A DNA stretch of 13,857 nt from Stenotrophomonas_A sp036403795 (GTDB lineage Bacteria > Pseudomonadota > Gammaproteobacteria > Xanthomonadales > Xanthomonadaceae), in NCBI GenBank assembly GCA_036403795.1, contig DASWQJ010000255.1, positions 1-13,857 of the forward strand, in the 5' to 3' direction. Shown piece by piece: positions 1-6,618 of this stretch; within the stretch, counting starts at the first letter, position 1; the number at the start of each line of letters is the position of its first letter. Under the pieces are notes generated by a model. The model did no database searches and had not been told where the DNA came from. It saw nothing but the letters and a program-made list of their open reading frames with translations. Made by a program: the position numbers and the translations under genes.

Positions 1-107
1 GGGGTCAGGTTCACTTCTTCTCGGCGTGGGGCAGCTGGCTGAGGCAAGTGTGTCCCGAACCCGCCAAACCCTACGGCTTCCGGATGCGAAGAAGTGAACC
101 TGACCCC
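1..107. repeat. 19-bp perfect inverted repeat, arms 1-19 and 89-107
   Basis: The first 19 bases (GGGGTCAGGTTCACTTCTT) recur as their exact reverse complement at 89-107, separated by 69 bp with no obvious gene. The right arm runs straight into the TGACCCCGTTATT repeats, so the left arm probably continues beyond the window edge. A pair of perfect arms around a short non-coding core suits a small non-autonomous or REP/MITE-like palindromic element. No transposase is visible in the window, so that identity is inference. Confidence 0.6.
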
Positions 108-187
108 GTTATTCACCCCGTTATTCCTGCCGCGCGCAACGCAAGCAGAAGTGCATCTGACCCCGTTATTTACCCCGTTATTTATTT
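87..187 (+). repeat. Direct repeats of the TGACCCCGTTATT word (left cluster)
   Basis: The 13-mer TGACCCCGTTATT occurs exactly at 101-113 and 158-170. Each copy is followed by a shorter echo, a one-base linker plus ACCCCGTTATT (114-125 and 171-182). The flanks are also related: GAAGTGAACC before the first copy and GAAGTGCATC before the second. The array ends on top of the stop codon of the minus-strand gene at 182-475. The same word reappears on the far side of that gene at 779-839 in the same orientation. Confidence 0.8.
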
Positions 188-475
188 CAGGGTGCCATCG
201 GTGGGGTCGGTGGCGGCGTAGGTGGGGGTGGGTAGTTCGGCGTCGTGGGGATGGCGCAGGGCTTGGCGGACGTCTTCGGGCAGTTGGTCGATCTGCAGGA
301 TCACCTTGCCGGAGTGGATGTCTTTGATGGCGCTGGCAGGCAGGACGAAGTCGCCGCCATTCTCGATGTTGATCACAAACTCAGCGCTGTCCTTGCGGAC
401 CTCTCGCACCGCGGCGACACCCAATTCGCCGTCGGCTACGAACACCATCTGACCTACTTCCAGTCGCTCTGTCAT
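182..475 (-). CDS. Small PRC-barrel/DUF2171-like protein
   Basis: This 97-residue protein is soluble, with no signal peptide or membrane segment. Residues 5-62 alternate short beta-strands and turns. They include an opening GQMVFVADGELGVAAVREV stretch, a central FVINIENGGDFVLP stretch and a closing KDIHSGKVILQID. This is the layout of small PRC-barrel or DUF2171-type domains: a 'G..V...DG..G.V' start, then 'F.LP...I..I..G.V.L'. The tail after residue 70 is polar, acidic and Pro/Thr-rich and probably disordered. Function is unknown; proteins of this fold often act as small adaptor or stress-related barrels. The ATG start gives the full domain, but its Shine-Dalgarno is weak (GGTGA seven bases upstream). 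The stop codon abuts the left repeat cluster and a second cluster lies upstream, so the gene sits isolated between two arrays of one repeat family. Confidence 0.75.
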   Translation of the reverse strand: MTERLEVGQMVFVADGELGVAAVREVRKDSAEFVINIENGGDFVLPASAIKDIHSGKVILQIDQLPEDVRQALRHPHDAELPTPTYAATDPTDGTLK

Positions 476-618
476 CGCACGTCACCATTTGTGGGGAGCC
501 CTTGCGGCGTGGCATTCATTGCTGCATGCCCAGCACCGCGGGGTCATGGCCATGATGCAACGCTGCGACGTGGATGGTGGGTGAGGAGCCGGGGCGGGAG
601 AGGGGGTTGGTTGCCCAA
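476..618. other. Non-coding leader of the small DUF gene
   Basis: No convincing gene is seen here. The stretch must carry the promoter of the minus-strand gene ending at 182, but I cannot identify -35 or -10 boxes with confidence. It contains a perfect 12-bp palindrome, TCATGGCCATGA, at 544-555, about 70 bp upstream of that gene's ATG. This could be an operator or chance. Confidence 0.4.
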
Positions 619-840
619 TTATCCCCTTCAGCGGACGGGCAATGAGTCGATCTAACTCTGTTATCGCATTGGCTGGCGGGCAGTGCGCCAATCTAACCCC
701 TCGTTATCGCATCAGCCCACGGGCACTGAGCCGATCTATCCCTTCTTATCGCGTCAGCCCATGGTGAGTAACTCAACCTGACCCGTTATTGATAACTCAA
801 CCTGACCCCGTTATTGACCCCGTTATTGACCCCTTTATTG
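619..840 (+). repeat. Degenerate tandem-repeat ladder, period falling 42 > 25 > 12 bp
   Basis: Every unit begins with TTATC or TTATTG. These starts fall at 619, 661, 704, 746, 786, 811, 823 and 835, giving steps of 42, 43, 42, 40, 25, 12 and 12 bp. The first three units share a core like CGGGCA(a/g/c)TG.G..(a/g)ATCTA.CCC and differ at many positions, so they look old. The next segment holds two near-identical copies of a 24/25-bp unit (769-792 and 793-817, differing by one C). The last units are 12-bp words TTATTGACCCCG / TTATTGACCCCT. The TGACCCCGTTATT word occurs exactly at 803-815 and 815-827, with near copies at 779-790 and 827-839. No open frame here looks like protein. The remainder to 902 shows nothing recognisable. 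Confidence 0.75.
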
Positions 841-902
841 GGTGAAGCAGGTTCGGGTGAGGACGGGCATCGCCGTTGCGCCGCCCGCCGAGCCGCCTTT
901 GC

Positions 903-2459
903 TCAGCCCTGCAGCCATTGTTTGCAGGCGTTGCCCGCTTCGACCGACTGTCCGCGTGCGCAGCTTTCCAGCATCCGGGCCTGCAGGCGTACCAGGGTCT
1001 GGGCACCTTGGTGCGTGCGGCTCCATTCGGTCAGGGTCTTGCCCAGACGCTCGAAGCGTTGCCGGGTGCGCTGGTGATAACTTTCCGGTTGCGCGTCCAG
1101 GTTGGCGATGACCTGGTCGGTGGCTTGCTCGATCGTGGCTGCGTCATCCGGGGCCAGGCGGACGAGGCCCTCGATGTAGAGCACGCCCCATTGCACGCGC
1201 GTGGCCGGTCCTTCGGCACCCAGGTAGGCCTTGCGTAGCCAGGCCAGCGCGGTGGCCTTGTCGCCGCGCTTTTCCGCCAGTTCCGCCAGGTCCGGCATGT
1301 AGTAATACGGGGTATGGCTGCGCGGCAATTCGGCGAGCAGCAGCTTCTCGGCGCCTGCGTTGTCGCCTGCCAGCTGAAGCACATACACCGCCGTGCTGAT
1401 CGTGGCCTGGCGTTCGTAGGCGGTACGCGACTCGGCGTCGGCCGCCGCGACCGCTTCCCGGGTCTTGGAGATGAGCGCCGGCGGCAGCGGCGCGTCCGGC
1501 TGGCGATCGCGCTGCAAGTTGATTTCAGTAACGATCAGCGCGAGGCGATCGTCGACCGAGGCGCCACCCTTGGCGTTGGCATCCAACGTGGCGAGCAGGC
1601 GCTGGCCGAGCGCGATCGCGTCGTCGTTGCCCTGGCTGGCGCGCGCGACCAGCGAGGCGCCCGAGTAAGTCAGCACCGCTTGGTTGGCGCTTACTTCGGC
1701 CGGGTCGGCGAGCACCTTGTCCAGGGTGCTACGCAGTGCAGTGCGCTGCGCGGGGCTCGATGGAACTTCCGGGTGTTCGTCCGCATCGGCGGCGAGCAGC
1801 GCGAAGCGGCGCTGCAGCGGTGCAGTGGGCGCGTGTTCGACGAGCTGGTCGAGCACTTGCCTGGCGGGGCGCTCGCCGGCCAGTCGGTTGGCATCCACCC
1901 CCCAACCATAGTCGGCGAGCAGCGCCCAGTCTTCGGCCGCCAGTGATGACGGCTGTTGCAATGCGGCCTGCAAGACCTCGGCTGCCGACGAGCGACGACT
2001 GGCAGCGCGCTTGAGCGCTTCGACCAGGGCGAGGCTGTCGTTGCCGCCTGACAGACGGGTGATCTCGCGGCGGTCCGGCGTGAGCACGACCAGCGTCGGA
2101 TAGCCCCGCACCCCAAACTGTTCGCCCCACGATTGCGCGCCCGGCGTATCGCCGTCTAGGTAAACCGGTACGAAGTTGTCGGTCAGCGCGATGAAGTCAG
2201 GTTGCTTGAACAAAGTCGCCTTGAGCTTGTTGCACGGCGGGCACCAGACCGCGCCCCAGTACAACAGCACCGGACGGCCGCTCTGGCGCGCCTCGGCGAA
2301 GGCATCGTCCACATCGCCCTGTCGCCAGGCAATGGCAGCCGGCTGGGCCGGCGTGGAGGCCGCGCTGGCCGGCGGGTTGGCCGGCGCAGGGTCACGCTGG
2401 CAGGCGGCCAGCAGACATACCAATGCGAGCGACGCACTGCGGAAGGCGAACGGGATCAT
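903..2459 (-). CDS. Thioredoxin-fold lipoprotein with helical C-terminal region
   Basis: The protein has 518 residues. Residues 1-20 form a lipoprotein signal with a lipobox ending LLAAC, so Cys20 would be lipidated. Gln follows at +2, with no Asp retention signal, so outer-membrane sorting is likely, facing the periplasm. A Pro/Ala-rich linker follows. A thioredoxin domain spans about 44-150, with the redox motif Trp-Cys73-Pro-Pro-Cys76 and the cis-proline in GYPT (Pro121). The remaining roughly 350 residues are Ala/Leu-rich helices resembling TPR repeats, with a possible C-terminal disulfide pair, Cys500 and Cys512. The CPPC centre suggests a periplasmic disulfide reductase or quality-control role; the substrate is unknown. 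The open frame extends 37 codons upstream, but the start chosen here follows AGGAG with a six-base spacer and begins the signal peptide. The gene lies 144 bp downstream of, and parallel to, the TonB-dependent receptor gene, so co-transcription is possible but unproven. Confidence 0.85.
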   Translation of the reverse strand: MIPFAFRSASLALVCLLAACQRDPAPANPPASAASTPAQPAAIAWRQGDVDDAFAEARQSGRPVLLYWGAVWCPPCNKLKATLFKQPDFIALTDNFVPVYLDGDTPGAQSWGEQFGVRGYPTLVVLTPDRREITRLSGGNDSLALVEALKRAASRRSSAAEVLQAALQQPSSLAAEDWALLADYGWGVDANRLAGERPARQVLDQLVEHAPTAPLQRRFALLAADADEHPEVPSSPAQRTALRSTLDKVLADPAEVSANQAVLTYSGASLVARASQGNDDAIALGQRLLATLDANAKGGASVDDRLALIVTEINLQRDRQPDAPLPPALISKTREAVAAADAESRTAYERQATISTAVYVLQLAGDNAGAEKLLLAELPRSHTPYYYMPDLAELAEKRGDKATALAWLRKAYLGAEGPATRVQWGVLYIEGLVRLAPDDAATIEQATDQVIANLDAQPESYHQRTRQRFERLGKTLTEWSRTHQGAQTLVRLQARMLESCARGQSVEAGNACKQWLQG

Positions 2460-2465
2460 GGGCAA

Positions 2466-2470
2466 CTCCT
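2466..2470 (-). promoter_or_regulatory. Shine-Dalgarno AGGAG of the thioredoxin lipoprotein
   Basis: On the minus strand AGGAG lies six bases before the ATG at 2457-2459. It decides the start in favour of the lipoprotein signal peptide over the upstream in-frame ATG at 2568-2570, which would add an untypical Arg/Pro-rich stretch in front of the signal. Confidence 0.7.
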
Positions 2471-2603
2471 GCAGTGTGTGTCCGGCGGGCATAGGCCGTC
2501 GGTATGGACCTTTCCAGCGCGGGCGAGGCGCTTGAAGTGGGCAGTCAGTCGCGATGCGGTCATGGCGCATCGCCGGGCGGCGCGCCTGCCGACCTGCCCT
2601 GGC

Positions 2604-5594
2604 TTAATAGTCATAGCTGACGCTGATCCGCAAGGAGCGCGGTTCCTGCCGAAGCGCAGCCGCTTTGTAGAGCGGGTCGGGCTGGCCCGGTTCCAGCTCG
2701 GAATAGGGGTAGCGCCACAACACGGTCTGACGGTTGAGCACGTTGAAAACGTCCAGGTTCAAGCCCAATCGTCCGGCGGCGAACGCCGGGTGATACGACA
2801 GCCCCAGGTCCAGTTGCTGTTGCCAGGGCAGCCGCCCCTGGCTGCCCGGAGGTGCCGGCTGGCCTTGGTAATAGTGGTAGGCGATCCCGTAGCCGGCCGG
2901 ATCGGCGAAATCGCTGCCGTACGAACCCAGCGGAGTGAACGGTGCACCGGATATCACCTTGACGTTGGCCGACACCAGCCACTCCGGGTTGATCTGGTAA
3001 TAGCCGAAGAACTTGAACTGGTGGGTGTGGTCATTGCTCTGCGGCCCGTTGGTGAACTCCATCATCGAGGCATAGTCCCAAGCCTGCGTGGTGGAGACCG
3101 CGGTCTGGCCAATGCCCGACAGCAGCTGGCCTTCGGTGGTGCCGTAGCTGCGCGACCAGGTGTAGTCGAAGCGGCCGAACCAGCGCGAGTCGAAAGGATG
3201 CTCCAGCGACAGGTTCAGGGCGTAGTAGTCGCGCTTGAAGCGGGGGAAGCCCAGGTCCTGCCGGCTGAGCGGTACGCTGACGTAATTTCCGGCAGTGTCG
3301 ACCAGGGTGAAGGTATTGGCCTGGCCCGGATTGATGAGCCAGCAGCTGACCGGATTGCTGTCGGTGGTGACGTCGTAGCCCAGCGAGTTGGCCTTGGCCA
3401 GCACGGCGTCGATGTCGCAGTAGTCATCCACGCCGCTGCGCAGCACGCGGTAGGTGGCCTTGGCGCCGTACACCCACGCCTCGCCCCAGGCCTTGTCGAA
3501 GCCGACGATGAATTCGTCCTGATACGAGGGCTCGATACCCTGCGTGGCGACGGTGCGCGGATCGGGCAACACGCCGTAGTAGTTGTTGGACGACACCGCA
3601 TCGGAGATCTGGGTGAGGGCAGTGGGATAGCCGTTGGCGTCGATACCGCCATAGGTGTAGTACGTGGAAGTGGCCAGCGTGGCGCCGGCGGCATTGAACG
3701 CAGGATTCAACGGCAGGGCCAGGTAGTAGCGCCCGGCGTTGCCATAGACCTTGAACCGTCCGTCTCCGTCGACATCCCAGGCCAGGCCCAGTCGCGGTGC
3801 CCACTGTCCGCTGCTTTGCTTGATGTAGGCATCGCCATCGCGGTTGTAGTTGGTGAACTGGTCCAGGCGCAGGCCGAGGTTGAGCAACAGGCGGTCGGTG
3901 AGGCGCCAGTTGTCTTCGATGTATTGCGCGCGTTGCGCCGACCGCACCGAGGCCAGCGCGCTGTAGATGTACTTGCGCACGTAGTAGCCGTCTGCGCCAT
4001 TGGCATAAGCGCCGGTGGCGGGCACGCCCAGGCCGGTGTTGATCGGCACATTGGGATTGGACTGGCCGTAGATCCAGTAATAGCCGTCGGCCGAGGCCAC
4101 CGAGCCGCGATTGAGTGCGCGTGCGTTCTGGTTGTCGATGCCGGCGGTGAGGCTGTGATTGCCCAGCACGTAGTTGACGTCCAGCCGCAGGTTGTCGGTG
4201 CGATTGCCCCGGTCCGGATCGACCAGCAACGAAGTGGTCTGGGCGTTGCTGATTGGCGTGCCGCCATTGAGCGCAGGATTCTGGAACGCGCCGTTGGAAA
4301 GGTAGACCAGCCCGCTGTCGTAGGCCGGGTTGCCAACGTAGTCGTCGGTCCGCATCTGGCCGTATTGCGCGCTGACGGTGAGCCGGTCGGTGAGGTAGCC
4401 GGTGTAGCGGGCCGTCCACAGATCACCGCCGGTCTTGGTGGTGTCGTCGCGGCCCCGCAGTTCGCCGCGGGTGCGGGTGTCGTAGTCGAAATCGTAGACC
4501 GCGCCGCGGTAGACATTGCGGGTGGAGGCGCCGGTCAGCTCCAGCAGATGCTGGTCGGTGATGTTCCAGTCGAGCTTGGCGTACCACTTGGGACGGGAGT
4601 ACTGATAGCGGGTGTAGGCGTTGGTGTCTTCCACGCTGTCGAGATCGGTCCCCTCGCGGCGCTCGCCCTCGTAAGCGCCGAAGAAGAACAGGCGATCTTC
4701 GATCAGCGGACCGCCGGCGTACACGCTTTGGGTGGCGGTCCACTCGCGATCCAGCGAGTCGGGCCGGTACAACCGTCCGTCGCCGGGATAGTAGACATCG
4801 GCCTTGTCCGCCTGCGTGGACGCGGGCGTCCAAGTGACCTGGGCACCGTAATGCCATTCGTTGCCGCCGCGCTTGCCGACCGCATTGATCACGCCACCAT
4901 CGGAGCGGCCGTATTTGGCGCTGTAGCCGCCGGTATAGACCTCCTGTTGGTCGATGCTGCCATAGGGCAGGGTGAGACCGCCCAGGCCGCGCAGCGGATC
5001 GGTGGTGTTGAAGCCGTTGATGTAATACGCGTTCTCCGCCGCGGATGAACCGCCGAAGCTCACCAGGGGCGCGCCCGTAGGACCGATGTAGGTGCCACTG
5101 CCGCTGTTGCCTACTACGCCGGGTGCCAATTGGGCGATCGCCTCCGACGAGCGGCCAAGCGGCAAGCGCTGCAACTGTTCGGCGGTAATGACGGTACGCG
5201 AATCCACGCTGTTGACATCGATGGCGGCAGCCGCCCGGTCGGCGGTGACGCGCACGCCGTCCAACTGCACTACCGGGCCGAACGACACATCGGTGGTGCT
5301 GCCGACGGTGAGGTTCACGCCGTCGCGTTGCTGCAGTGCGTGGCCTTCGCCATCCTGCGCGGTGACCGAATAGGTGCCCAGCGGCAGCTGGCCGGCCTGG
5401 AAGCGGCCGCGCGCGTCGACCGGTACCTCCCGGCTCAATCCGTTGTTGTTGCGAATCACCACGCTGCGGGCCGACTCGGGCGCCTGGCCGGCGATGCCGC
5501 CGGTGGTGGATTGGCCGTAGGCCAGTGGAGGCGCGGTAGCAAGCGCCAAGGCCGCGGCAAGCACGCTGCGGCGTAAAGTGGAGCGAGGGATCAT
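2604..5594 (-). CDS. TonB-dependent outer-membrane receptor, Oar-like
   Basis: The protein has 996 residues, the normal size for this class. Residues 1-27 form a Sec signal peptide (basic start, Ala/Leu core, likely cleavage after AYG). Residues about 30-105 form a carboxypeptidase-regulatory-like beta-sandwich. A TonB-box-like segment (DGVRVTA, about 112-118) leads into the plug, about 120-245, with the typical AYYINGFNTTDP, QQEVYTGGYSAKYGR and GGVINAVGKRGGNEWH signatures. The rest is the 22-strand barrel, rich in Tyr/Asp/Asn and ending in aromatic SYDY. An extracellular loop carries two cysteines (…DDYCDID… and …PVSCWLINPG…), as commonly seen in Oar-like receptors. The role is energy-dependent uptake across the outer membrane; the ligand cannot be told from sequence. 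No sigma or anti-sigma gene is adjacent and the extension is not the signalling (secretin/TonB short N-terminal) type. I chose the ATG at 5592-5594 over an upstream TTG because it begins the signal peptide. Confidence 0.93.
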   Translation of the reverse strand: MIPRSTLRRSVLAAALALATAPPLAYGQSTTGGIAGQAPESARSVVIRNNNGLSREVPVDARGRFQAGQLPLGTYSVTAQDGEGHALQQRDGVNLTVGSTTDVSFGPVVQLDGVRVTADRAAAAIDVNSVDSRTVITAEQLQRLPLGRSSEAIAQLAPGVVGNSGSGTYIGPTGAPLVSFGGSSAAENAYYINGFNTTDPLRGLGGLTLPYGSIDQQEVYTGGYSAKYGRSDGGVINAVGKRGGNEWHYGAQVTWTPASTQADKADVYYPGDGRLYRPDSLDREWTATQSVYAGGPLIEDRLFFFGAYEGERREGTDLDSVEDTNAYTRYQYSRPKWYAKLDWNITDQHLLELTGASTRNVYRGAVYDFDYDTRTRGELRGRDDTTKTGGDLWTARYTGYLTDRLTVSAQYGQMRTDDYVGNPAYDSGLVYLSNGAFQNPALNGGTPISNAQTTSLLVDPDRGNRTDNLRLDVNYVLGNHSLTAGIDNQNARALNRGSVASADGYYWIYGQSNPNVPINTGLGVPATGAYANGADGYYVRKYIYSALASVRSAQRAQYIEDNWRLTDRLLLNLGLRLDQFTNYNRDGDAYIKQSSGQWAPRLGLAWDVDGDGRFKVYGNAGRYYLALPLNPAFNAAGATLATSTYYTYGGIDANGYPTALTQISDAVSSNNYYGVLPDPRTVATQGIEPSYQDEFIVGFDKAWGEAWVYGAKATYRVLRSGVDDYCDIDAVLAKANSLGYDVTTDSNPVSCWLINPGQANTFTLVDTAGNYVSVPLSRQDLGFPRFKRDYYALNLSLEHPFDSRWFGRFDYTWSRSYGTTEGQLLSGIGQTAVSTTQAWDYASMMEFTNGPQSNDHTHQFKFFGYYQINPEWLVSANVKVISGAPFTPLGSYGSDFADPAGYGIAYHYYQGQPAPPGSQGRLPWQQQLDLGLSYHPAFAAGRLGLNLDVFNVLNRQTVLWRYPYSELEPGQPDPLYKAAALRQEPRSLRISVSYDY

Positions 5595-5622
5595 GGAGTG
5601 GGAGCCTGGGGAGGGGGCCAAT

Positions 5623-5639
5623 CTCGCGATGACCGCGAG
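5623..5639. promoter_or_regulatory. 6-bp inverted repeat in the receptor gene leader
   Basis: CTCGCG-ATGAC-CGCGAG is a perfect 6-bp inverted repeat with a 5-bp centre, 29-45 bp upstream of the receptor ATG. It could be a repressor operator or a small leader hairpin. No promoter boxes could be assigned around it, so the function is open. Confidence 0.3.
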
Positions 5640-5808
5640 GCCGGATCCTCATTAACCCAGCCCGGACCGCTATTCAGAAATGCCTGCTGGTCATGTAGCC
5701 CCAGTGGATGGTCATGACGCCTTGCAGCGGGGTGTGGCGCAGTGCACGGATTTCGGTTGCGGCAGGCGCCGATGCGAAGCGATGCGATACGGATGCGCGC
5801 CTGGGGGC

Positions 5809-5836
5809 GACCGCGGCACGTGCCATGCCGCGGGTC
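5809..5836. promoter_or_regulatory. Imperfect inverted repeat in the divergent intergenic region
   Basis: GACCGCGGCA (5809-5818) pairs with TGCCGCGGGTC (5826-5836), apart from one bulged G, around a 7-bp centre. It lies in the 285-bp gap between the divergent receptor and GIY-YIG genes, about 44 bp before the latter's start. It is a candidate operator; nothing shows which gene it would serve. Confidence 0.25.
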
Positions 5837-5866
5837 AAGCGCACACCAACGGCATGCGACCCGGGC

Positions 5867-5872
5867 GAGAAT
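5867..5872 (+). promoter_or_regulatory. Possible -10 element giving a near-leaderless mRNA
   Basis: GAGAAT resembles a -10 hexamer. Transcription starting about seven bases later would fall on or next to the ATG at 5880, and no Shine-Dalgarno is visible in front of that ATG. No good -35 is seen, so this is weak evidence. Confidence 0.2.
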
Positions 5873-5879
5873 CGACGGC

Positions 5880-6488
5880 ATGAAACCCGTCGAGCCATTC
5901 GATGCCGCCGCCCGCCCGCTCGCTCCCATCCGGCTGGACGGCCGCTACTTCACCTACGTGTTCCCCTGCGCCTGGGAAGACTTCTGCAAGATCGGGTTCT
6001 CGAACGATCCGCTGTCGCGGATTCGCACGCTGCATCCGCGCTGGTATGAATTCTTCGACTTGGCAGCGGGTGCGTTGGTCGAGGCGGAAACCCAACGCGA
6101 TGCCCGCGACCTGGAGCTTGAGCTGCGCCGTCCGTTGAAGGCCCATCGTGCGCCGGCACCGCTCACCATCCAGGTGGGCGCGGGCGGCAAGACCGAGTGG
6201 GTGCGCGGCGCCAACCAGGCGCTGGTGGAGGCGGTGCGGCAGCTGGCCGAGCGCGGCTATCGCGTGCATTCCTTGCACGACTGGGCGTGTGCCGCGCTGC
6301 GCGATCGTGCAGATCGCCTGTACGAGTGGTCCACCGCGCAGTTGCCGCTGGAGGCGAGCGACCACGGGGTTCCGGTCACCCCGGGGCTGCGCGCATTGCG
6401 GGATGTGCTCGATGGCTACGCGGCGCTGGGGATAGACGTGCAGGCGCATCTGCCCGACCACGTTCGCGCCTGGTACGGCAGTTGGTAA
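5880..6488 (+). CDS. GIY-YIG nuclease-family protein (T5orf172/MUG113-like)
   Basis: This is a 202-residue soluble protein. Residues 22-110 match the T5orf172-type branch of the GIY-YIG fold. An opening strand YFTYVF (22-28) stands in place of GIY. It is followed by FCKIGFSNDPLSRI (35-48) with Lys37-Ile-Gly39 in place of YIG and Arg47 as the likely catalytic arginine. A helix with Glu79/Glu81 supplies the candidate metal-binding acid, and an EWV strand follows at 106-108. Residues 110-202 are helical and not recognised. The fold usually cuts DNA, but this branch is poorly characterised and a non-nuclease role is possible. The gene stands alone: 285 bp from the divergent receptor and 130 bp before the kinase, with no methylase or restriction partner. 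The ATG chosen starts just before the domain; a GTG at 5742 is in frame, but the extra residues look like intergenic translation. Confidence 0.75.
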   Translation: MKPVEPFDAAARPLAPIRLDGRYFTYVFPCAWEDFCKIGFSNDPLSRIRTLHPRWYEFFDLAAGALVEAETQRDARDLELELRRPLKAHRAPAPLTIQVGAGGKTEWVRGANQALVEAVRQLAERGYRVHSLHDWACAALRDRADRLYEWSTAQLPLEASDHGVPVTPGLRALRDVLDGYAALGIDVQAHLPDHVRAWYGSW

Positions 6489-6618
6489 ACGCAGGCCGTC
6501 CGTGCATGCGGCCACATCGCAGCGAGCCAGGACTGCAACGGCACTCCGACAAACGTTTCATTCGCCATTGACGTCGCCGCGCCTACGTTGAAGGCCGGCG
6601 TCAACCCGGCTATTCACG

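Noticed and set aside
619..840. CRISPR array
   Set aside because: The 40-43-bp units are diverged tandem copies without constant repeats and variable spacers of uniform length, and no cas gene is present.
2202..5048. A 948-residue open frame on the plus strand opposite the TonB-dependent receptor
   Set aside because: It is the antisense shadow of a GC-rich gene: Val/Ala/Gly/Arg-rich, without recognisable domains, and it fully overlaps a receptor with clear signatures.
5674..5929. Small minus-strand open frames in the receptor/GIY-YIG intergenic region
   Set aside because: They show no domain, no Shine-Dalgarno and low-complexity Arg/Ala composition, and they overlap the likely promoter regions.
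6541..6600. Sigma-70 promoter with TTGACG (6568-6573) before the kinase
   Set aside because: No acceptable -10 is found 16-18 bp downstream, so the -35-like word alone is not enough.
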